From a virus, in the IMG/VR virus record IMGVR_UViG_3300008116_000340, positions 1 to 27,269 of that record: a stretch of DNA of 27,269 bases. One strand, given 5' to 3'. Below are positions 23,866 to 27,269 of this stretch, piece by piece. A program made the translations under genes and the position numbers. The notes beneath the pieces were generated by a model. That model was not told the origin of the DNA. It did no database searches and was given only the letters and a program-made list of their open reading frames with translations. Positions within the stretch are counted from its first letter, which is position 1. The number at the start of each line of letters is the position of its first letter.

Positions 23866-24330
23866 TCACTTGCCTCTTACGGCTTCGTATTGGCGGTAGC
23901 ACTGCTTGAGGGCGAACCTGAGCTCATCGGCTTCTCCAGCGAGCCGGATAAGAAATTCGCTATCCGATCGGTAAAGCTCTTTTCCGGTACAGCCGCCTGA
24001 TCCAACACCGGAGGCACCGGACACGGAATCGCCTTGGGCGGGGCGCTCATTCCTGTCGCGCAAGCTGTTAGAAAGAGCGGTAGCACGAGCATTAACATTC
24101 CTGATCTCAGCATCTTTTTCCCTCCGCAGCCTGTCCGCCGCCTCCTGCATATCCTGCTCGCGTTTCCTAGCTTCTTCCTGCCCTTTGGCGTAGGCCGCAT
24201 ACTGCTCAGCCTTCTCCTTGTCCCACGCCTGTTGGACCTCGGCTTTACCCGCGATATTGCCTTTATAATACCCGCCCCCAGCCGCTGCGCCAACAGCTAG
24301 TACAAAGCCAAGTATTACCCAAGGATTCAT
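23866..24330 (-). CDS. Rz: Rz-like inner-membrane spanin
   Basis: A 154-residue i-spanin. One N-terminal membrane anchor (residues about 4-23, WVILGFVLAVGAAAGGGYYK) is followed by a long periplasmic coiled coil (KAEVQQAWDKEKAEQYAAYA to about residue 90) and a C-terminal block with a cysteine pair (GCTGKELYRSDSEFLIRLAG, ALKQCYRQYE), as in many Rz proteins. With Rz1 it would bridge the envelope and fuse inner and outer membranes after the wall is cut. GGAG lies five bases before the ATG, which overlaps the stop of the small upstream gene (ATGA). Rz1 is embedded in another frame of this gene. Confidence 0.9.
   Translation of the reverse strand: MNPWVILGFVLAVGAAAGGGYYKGNIAGKAEVQQAWDKEKAEQYAAYAKGQEEARKREQDMQEAADRLRREKDAEIRNVNARATALSNSLRDRNERPAQGDSVSGASGVGSGGCTGKELYRSDSEFLIRLAGEADELRFALKQCYRQYEAVRGK
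23877..24113 (-). CDS. Rz1: Rz1-like outer-membrane spanin lipoprotein, nested in Rz
   Basis: A 78-residue lipoprotein in a different frame inside Rz. It starts at ATG 24111-24113, seven bases behind a perfect GGAGG, which is not needed by Rz and so marks a real start. MLRSGMLMLVLPLFLTAC is a lipoprotein signal peptide with lipobox LTAC; C18 would be lipidated. The mature part is Pro-rich (APPKAIPCPVPPVLDQAAVP), as usual for o-spanins. It would sit in the outer membrane and pair with Rz. The whole gene lies within Rz, the most compact Rz/Rz1 arrangement. Confidence 0.9.
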   Translation of the reverse strand: MLRSGMLMLVLPLFLTACATGMSAPPKAIPCPVPPVLDQAAVPEKSFTDRIANFLSGSLEKPMSSGSPSSSATANTKP

Positions 24331-24518
24331 TTCTTCTCCGGCACTTTGGTGCCGTCAAGCTTCTTGTGAAGTTTGATCTCTTTACAGACCTGTACCTCTT
24401 TACCCTTCTTGTCTTTTTGCATATTGCAGACTTTCTTGGTCTCCGCTGCATGAATCTGGAATACCAAGAACAAGCTTGCAAAAACAGTAACTGCCATGCG
24501 TAGATAGATAAACATCAT
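24327..24518 (-). CDS. Small secreted Lys-rich protein in the lysis cassette
   Basis: A 63-residue protein with a signal peptide (residues 1 to about 24, RMAVTVFASLFLVFQIHA) and a short basic mature part with two cysteines 13 residues apart (KVCNMQKDKKGKEVQVCKEI) that could form a disulfide in the periplasm. GGAG lies five bases before the first ATG. It overlaps the holin-like gene and the Rz gene by four bases each. It may help lysis or act on the envelope, but no known family is recognised. Confidence 0.65.
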   Translation of the reverse strand: MMFIYLRMAVTVFASLFLVFQIHAAETKKVCNMQKDKKGKEVQVCKEIKLHKKLDGTKVPEKK

Positions 24519-24988
24519 GAAATCTCCGGGTGAGGTGGTTGTACAGGGGCTGGTTTGCCAGCGTAACCTGTGGACGTAGCAGGTGCTGCACTAACTGGGT
24601 CAATCGTTGGCTCCATACGCGTCACAGGTGCATGCGTCGGTGCCGGGGCCTTAGGCGCAGGTGCGCTTGGCTTGTCCTCACGTTCTGCCGATGTAGACAG
24701 GCCCGGCGGCGTGAACATAGGCAATGCATCCTTGCCCTTGACCGCGAGGAGCGTCGCAAGACTTCCCAATATGTATTTCGACATATCGCTCAAGATTAGG
24801 AAAAATTGCTTGTCAGCAGGAGCCATCCCCGTCATCGGCTGGGTCACCCAGACCACCGAATACAAGCTAATGCCCACCATCATCACGACCGTAAAACAGA
24901 ACGTGACCGCGATGCAGAACTTAATTACCGCATCGTGTTGTTCCTGTGTTAGTGCAAGGAACTGACTGATCAATTTTAGGGGGTTCAT
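24515..24988 (-). CDS. Holin-like membrane protein
   Basis: A 157-residue protein with one clear membrane segment (about residues 21-48, VIKFCIAVTFCFTVVMMVGI) and a second, more amphipathic one (about 62-83, FFLILSDMSKYILGSLATLL), a Lys-rich KGKD junction, and a long Pro/Ala-rich tail (about 98-157). Two segments with a charged cytoplasmic tail, and the position between endolysin and spanin genes, fit a class II or pinholin-like holin that would trigger lysis. The long Pro-rich tail is unusual for a holin. AAAGG lies seven bases before the ATG. Its first 68 bases overlap the lipoprotein gene. Confidence 0.68.
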   Translation of the reverse strand: MNPLKLISQFLALTQEQHDAVIKFCIAVTFCFTVVMMVGISLYSVVWVTQPMTGMAPADKQFFLILSDMSKYILGSLATLLAVKGKDALPMFTPPGLSTSAEREDKPSAPAPKAPAPTHAPVTRMEPTIDPVSAAPATSTGYAGKPAPVQPPHPEIS

Positions 24989-25169
24989 TGTCTACCTTTG
25001 CATCTTCCGGTTTCACAAGTTGGTCTGGGCAGGTTCCGGTACTACTACAATAAGGCCGCTTGCATTCCTTCTTTTCCCAGTTATCAGGGTTTTGGCAAGG
25101 ATAGCGATACTGATCGCATCCACTAAGCCAACTTACTACCAGAATCAACCATATTAAGCGCCATCTCAT
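24921..25169 (-). CDS. Small Cys-rich lipoprotein
   Basis: An 82-residue lipoprotein: signal peptide MRWRLIWLILVVSWLSGC with lipobox LSGC, lipidated at C18. The mature part has six further cysteines (YPCQNPDNWEKKECKRPYCS, GTCPDQ, SVPCTNTGTTRCGN), so it is probably disulfide-bonded in the periplasm. Short phage lipoproteins of this kind occur next to endolysins in other phages; superinfection exclusion, as by the T5 Llp lipoprotein, is one possible role, but this is inference. GGGAG lies seven bases before the ATG. It overlaps the endolysin gene by 47 bases and the holin-like gene by 68. Confidence 0.72.
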   Translation of the reverse strand: MRWRLIWLILVVSWLSGCDQYRYPCQNPDNWEKKECKRPYCSSTGTCPDQLVKPEDAKVDNEPPKIDQSVPCTNTGTTRCGN

Positions 25170-25776
25170 AGTGATGCTCCCTGTCTGCTAATCCGATATA
25201 CCCGCCGTTAATGGCCTTGGTCAAACCTTTGAAGTCGTTCGCGTCTACAAAGCGATTAAGTTTGTTCGTCTCCCAGAACCAGCAAGCACTCTGCGCGGCA
25301 CCTTCAAAAGTCTGCATATATTCCGCTGCCTCTTGCGTCGTAATACTCAACGACGCGGCAAACCAAAAATAGTTATCCTTGCCGGTCAACTGCAAAATTC
25401 CGCGTCCGCGAAAGGCGAAGCCATCACCGCTGGCTTCATCGCCATTGCCCATGCGGTTGGCATAAACGCGATTAGCGATCTTTTGCGGATTGCGCTCGTA
25501 CTGCTTGGCGGTCGCCAAATCCGGAAAATATTTGGGGAAAACGCGCATCAGACCAGACGCGTTGTAGTTCAGGTTTTCGCTTAGGAAAACAAAGCCGCCC
25601 GATTCATGCCCACACTGCGCAAGAAAAGCTGCCAATCGTTTGGGGGTGTTGATCTCGTATTCTTGCAGCAAGGATTTGCCGCCGAGTTCTGTTTGAGGCC
25701 TAAAAAAGGTGTCGTACCACTGCTCCGCGTATCGCGTGTTCGGGGCAAACTTCTTAAACTGTGCCAGCGAAATCAT
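25123..25776 (-). CDS. Glycoside hydrolase 19-type endolysin
   Basis: A 217-residue endolysin of the GH19 (chitinase-like) fold. GHESGGF (57-62) carries the general acid E58, SENLNYNASGLM (66-77) has the second acidic residue E67, and GFAFRGRGILQLTGKDNY (119-136) is the family's substrate-groove signature. It would cut glycan strands of peptidoglycan during lysis, once the holin lets it through; there is no signal peptide or separate wall-binding domain. It overlaps the upstream membrane gene by four bases and the lipoprotein gene by 47. Chitinase is the family name only; a lysis role is certain from context. Confidence 0.92.
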   Translation of the reverse strand: MISLAQFKKFAPNTRYAEQWYDTFFRPQTELGGKSLLQEYEINTPKRLAAFLAQCGHESGGFVFLSENLNYNASGLMRVFPKYFPDLATAKQYERNPQKIANRVYANRMGNGDEASGDGFAFRGRGILQLTGKDNYFWFAASLSITTQEAAEYMQTFEGAAQSACWFWETNKLNRFVDANDFKGLTKAINGGYIGLADREHHYEMALNMVDSGSKLA

Positions 25777-26078
25777 TTCCCGTATAACCTTTCCTCAAGA
25801 ATCTCGCGCCGAAGTTCTTTCATTTTTCTGACTTCTTGCACTGCCGCCTGCGTAGCAAAGTACATGTCGTAGTACATAAAAGCCAACACAGGCATCACAA
25901 TAAAGAAGGTCAACAACACTGCCATTACCACAACGATCAATGACCAAGGGACGTTCTCATCATCGCGCTTCTCGTTGTTAGCCACATTAGTCCCACCGCC
26001 CATAGAACTACGAAAACCACTGCCGAAACCCACGCCACCTTTGACTTGATTTCCGCTATTCTTTTTCTGCGTCGCCAT
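25773..26078 (-). CDS. Single-pass membrane protein before the endolysin
   Basis: A 101-residue protein with a Gly/Asn-rich N-terminus (QVKGGVGFGSGFRSSMGGGT), one strong membrane segment (about 44-69, PWSLIVVVMAVLLTFFIVMP) and a charged helical C-terminus (EVRKMKELRREILEERLYGK). Its first 142 bases overlap the end of the upstream gene in another frame. The upstream ribosome signal is weak, so coupled translation is likely. It could be a holin or antiholin partner, or a virion membrane protein; I cannot decide. I know similar proteins from related phages but not their role. Confidence 0.65.
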   Translation of the reverse strand: MATQKKNSGNQVKGGVGFGSGFRSSMGGGTNVANNEKRDDENVPWSLIVVVMAVLLTFFIVMPVLAFMYYDMYFATQAAVQEVRKMKELRREILEERLYGK

Positions 26079-26623
26079 CTTGCGATCTGTATTAGTTTAA
26101 GTTCTTCGGCGTGGGCTACTTCCTGTTCAGCAACGATCCGCTGCCACATCTCTTCAAACTTACTCCAGAGTGCTCCTAACTCTGGCGGCGCTCGGTACAC
26201 CATTGTCTCTCGTATCTCAGCCAACATTGCATCTAGCCTCGTCGTTATGATGATGCGCCGAAGTGCCCGTCTACCAATACTCTCGTCACCCTTGTACACC
26301 TTGCTACCCGCCACCTGCTCTGCCAGTAACGCCTTACTTAGCGCGTCGTAGCTATCCATCAGCACACCCAACTGGTCACCAATCTCGGTGTAAACGTCAT
26401 TTGGGTCAGCTTTGGCTATCTCCTGCACCCGCTGCACTTCGGCGTTGTACTGTGCTTTTTGTATCGGTGTCGGGTCTACTATCTTGCTGTACTGCTCCTT
26501 CAAATCCTTCAATACGTCGCTGACATCCCCCGCTGCGCCTTTGATGTCCTTGTAAAGCTTACACCCCGCCTTGACCGCAGCAACAGCAGCATTAGCTGCA
26601 GCCAAAAGGGTTAGTGGGTCAAT
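25937..26623 (-). CDS. Helical protein with C-terminal membrane segment, likely ATT start
   Basis: A protein of about 228 residues. The frame extends upstream of the TTG at 26605 to ATT at 26621-26623, which lies five bases after a perfect AGGAGG (26629-26634) and gives MDPLTLLAAANAAVAAVKAG. Related phage proteins open with MDP and a similar AAANAA helix, so ATT is the best start; TTG is 22 bases too far from any signal. The N-terminus is an Ala-rich helix, followed by a long helical body with basic residues (KLIQIARWRRRKRIAEIKSK) and one C-terminal membrane segment (WVSAVVFVVLWAVGLMWLTT). It overlaps the next gene by 142 bases. Function unknown; it lies between tail and lysis genes. Confidence 0.7.
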   Translation of the reverse strand: MDPLTLLAAANAAVAAVKAGCKLYKDIKGAAGDVSDVLKDLKEQYSKIVDPTPIQKAQYNAEVQRVQEIAKADPNDVYTEIGDQLGVLMDSYDALSKALLAEQVAGSKVYKGDESIGRRALRRIIITTRLDAMLAEIRETMVYRAPPELGALWSKFEEMWQRIVAEQEVAHAEELKLIQIARWRRRKRIAEIKSKVAWVSAVVFVVLWAVGLMWLTTRSAMMRTSLGH

Positions 26624-26632
26624 TTAGCCCTC

Positions 26633-27269
26633 CTACTGTAGCTGCAGCGCCGAGGTCGGCGGGACGAAGTTAGCGGTATATCGTGCGTAGCCCTTTGTTA
26701 CTCGCAGGTCATCCATGTAGCCATTAAAATTTTCAATGGTTACTGTATTACCGTTTGTTCCGATAACAGGTCTTTGGGCGACGTTTAAAAGCGATGTGCT
26801 GTTAGTAACTGTACTGCCGACTTGAGTACCATTTATAAAGCCTCGTAGACTCGTGCCTGAACGTGAAACAGCAAGATGAGTCCAAGTGTTTGTAGAAATA
26901 GTTCCAGCTTGAAGTATTGCTGTGTTGTTCAGACCCAAAAGTAATTGTCCAGAAACAATAGCAATTTGTAGATAGGCTCCGTTTGTTCCTGATGGTCTTG
27001 AATCATATAAAGAAACAGCAGTAACGCTTGCTGCATATACCCACATTTCAATAGTAAAATCACCAGTACCAAACGCATACAAATCAGTTGTCGCGGCGTT
27101 CGGTATTAAATAATCCCCCGTCCCATCGAAGTACATACTCGACCCGCCGAACCGGCTCTGCGCCGTGCTGATCTGCGCGTTGCCAACAGTCTCAAGGTCG
27201 TTCTTTGCTGTAGCGTCTGTGATGCCAGCGTTGGTGAAGTTGAGGAGATACTCTACATTGCCAGATGTT
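26633..27269 (-). CDS. LamG/concanavalin-like tail protein, N-terminus outside window
   Basis: The frame is open to the right edge, so this is the C-terminal 211 residues of a larger protein. FGGSSMYFDGTGDYLIPNAA, FTIEMWVYAASVTAVSLYDS, WTHLAVSRSGTSLRGFINGT and GYMDDLRVTKGYARYTANF are the hallmark blocks of a LamG-type (concanavalin-like) sugar-binding domain, as at the ends of phage tail fibres and spikes. It would recognise host surface glycans. The stop is TAG at 26633-26635, inside the Shine-Dalgarno of the next gene. The first visible part (NVEYLLNFTNAGITDATAKN) is a usual linker into this domain. Confidence 0.85.
   Translation of the reverse strand, partial: TSGNVEYLLNFTNAGITDATAKNDLETVGNAQISTAQSRFGGSSMYFDGTGDYLIPNAATTDLYAFGTGDFTIEMWVYAASVTAVSLYDSRPSGTNGAYLQIAIVSGQLLLGLNNTAILQAGTISTNTWTHLAVSRSGTSLRGFINGTQVGSTVTNSTSLLNVAQRPVIGTNGNTVTIENFNGYMDDLRVTKGYARYTANFVPPTSALQLQ

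Noticed and set aside
25123-25776. Chitinase with a metabolic role
   Set aside because: GH19 folds are common phage endolysins and this gene lies among holin-like and spanin genes.
1-27269. tRNA genes, CRISPR arrays, insertion sequences or integrase
   Set aside because: I looked for cloverleaf segments, regularly spaced repeats and transposase or integrase motifs and saw none.

Overview
The window is a 27 kb piece of a tailed double-stranded DNA phage, most likely a lytic podovirus-like phage of a freshwater or environmental Gram-negative bacterium. Evidence for a phage is the combination of an own replication set (family-A DNA polymerase, archaeo-eukaryotic-type primase, SF1 and SNF2 helicases, RecB-like nuclease), large virion proteins rich in Ala/Gln/Gly, a LamG-type tail protein, and a full Gram-negative lysis cassette with an Rz1 spanin gene embedded in Rz. 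A small HTH protein resembles a family I know from betaproteobacteria, which hints at that host group; this is inference. No terminase, portal, capsid, integrase, RNA polymerase, tRNA or CRISPR is present, so this is only part of the genome.

Layout. Positions 1-1592 (minus): seven small early-type genes, including an HTH regulator, a one-TM protein and a basic AT-hook/RHH-like DNA-binding protein, behind a sigma70-like promoter (1616-1642). A strong terminator (1658-1684) separates them from the replication block. Positions 1733-8389 (minus): a promoter-proximal small gene, a coiled-coil gene, a putative ssDNA-binding protein, a terminator-like hairpin, the primase, a small acidic gene, a UvrD-like helicase and DNA polymerase. 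Positions 8390-8472: a divergent control region with overlapping -10 boxes in a palindrome. Positions 8473-10604 (plus): SNF2 helicase and RecB-like nuclease, the only plus-strand genes. Positions 10585-23817 (minus): three small basic proteins, a 1086-residue internal-virion-like protein, further virion proteins, and a tail protein possibly related to P22 gp10. Positions 23866-26623 (minus): lysis cassette and membrane proteins, almost all overlapping. Positions 26633-27269: the C-terminal end of a LamG tail protein.

How the genes work together: the primase, two helicases, ssDNA-binding candidate, nuclease and polymerase would form a phage replisome and recombination set. The right two-thirds encode virion assembly, DNA ejection and host lysis.

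The most notable points are (1) the polymerase lacks the whole motif B/O-helix between intact motifs A and C, through an apparent clean in-frame deletion; (2) the primase is split by a frameshift near 5625-5645 and has a one-base-degraded Shine-Dalgarno; (3) a 735-codon virion gene is split at a run of ten C; (4) a gene at 26623 appears to start at an ATT codon under a perfect AGGAGG; and (5) an Rz1 gene is nested in Rz within a chain of overlapping lysis genes. Points 1-3 could be biology or consensus errors, and raw reads would decide.
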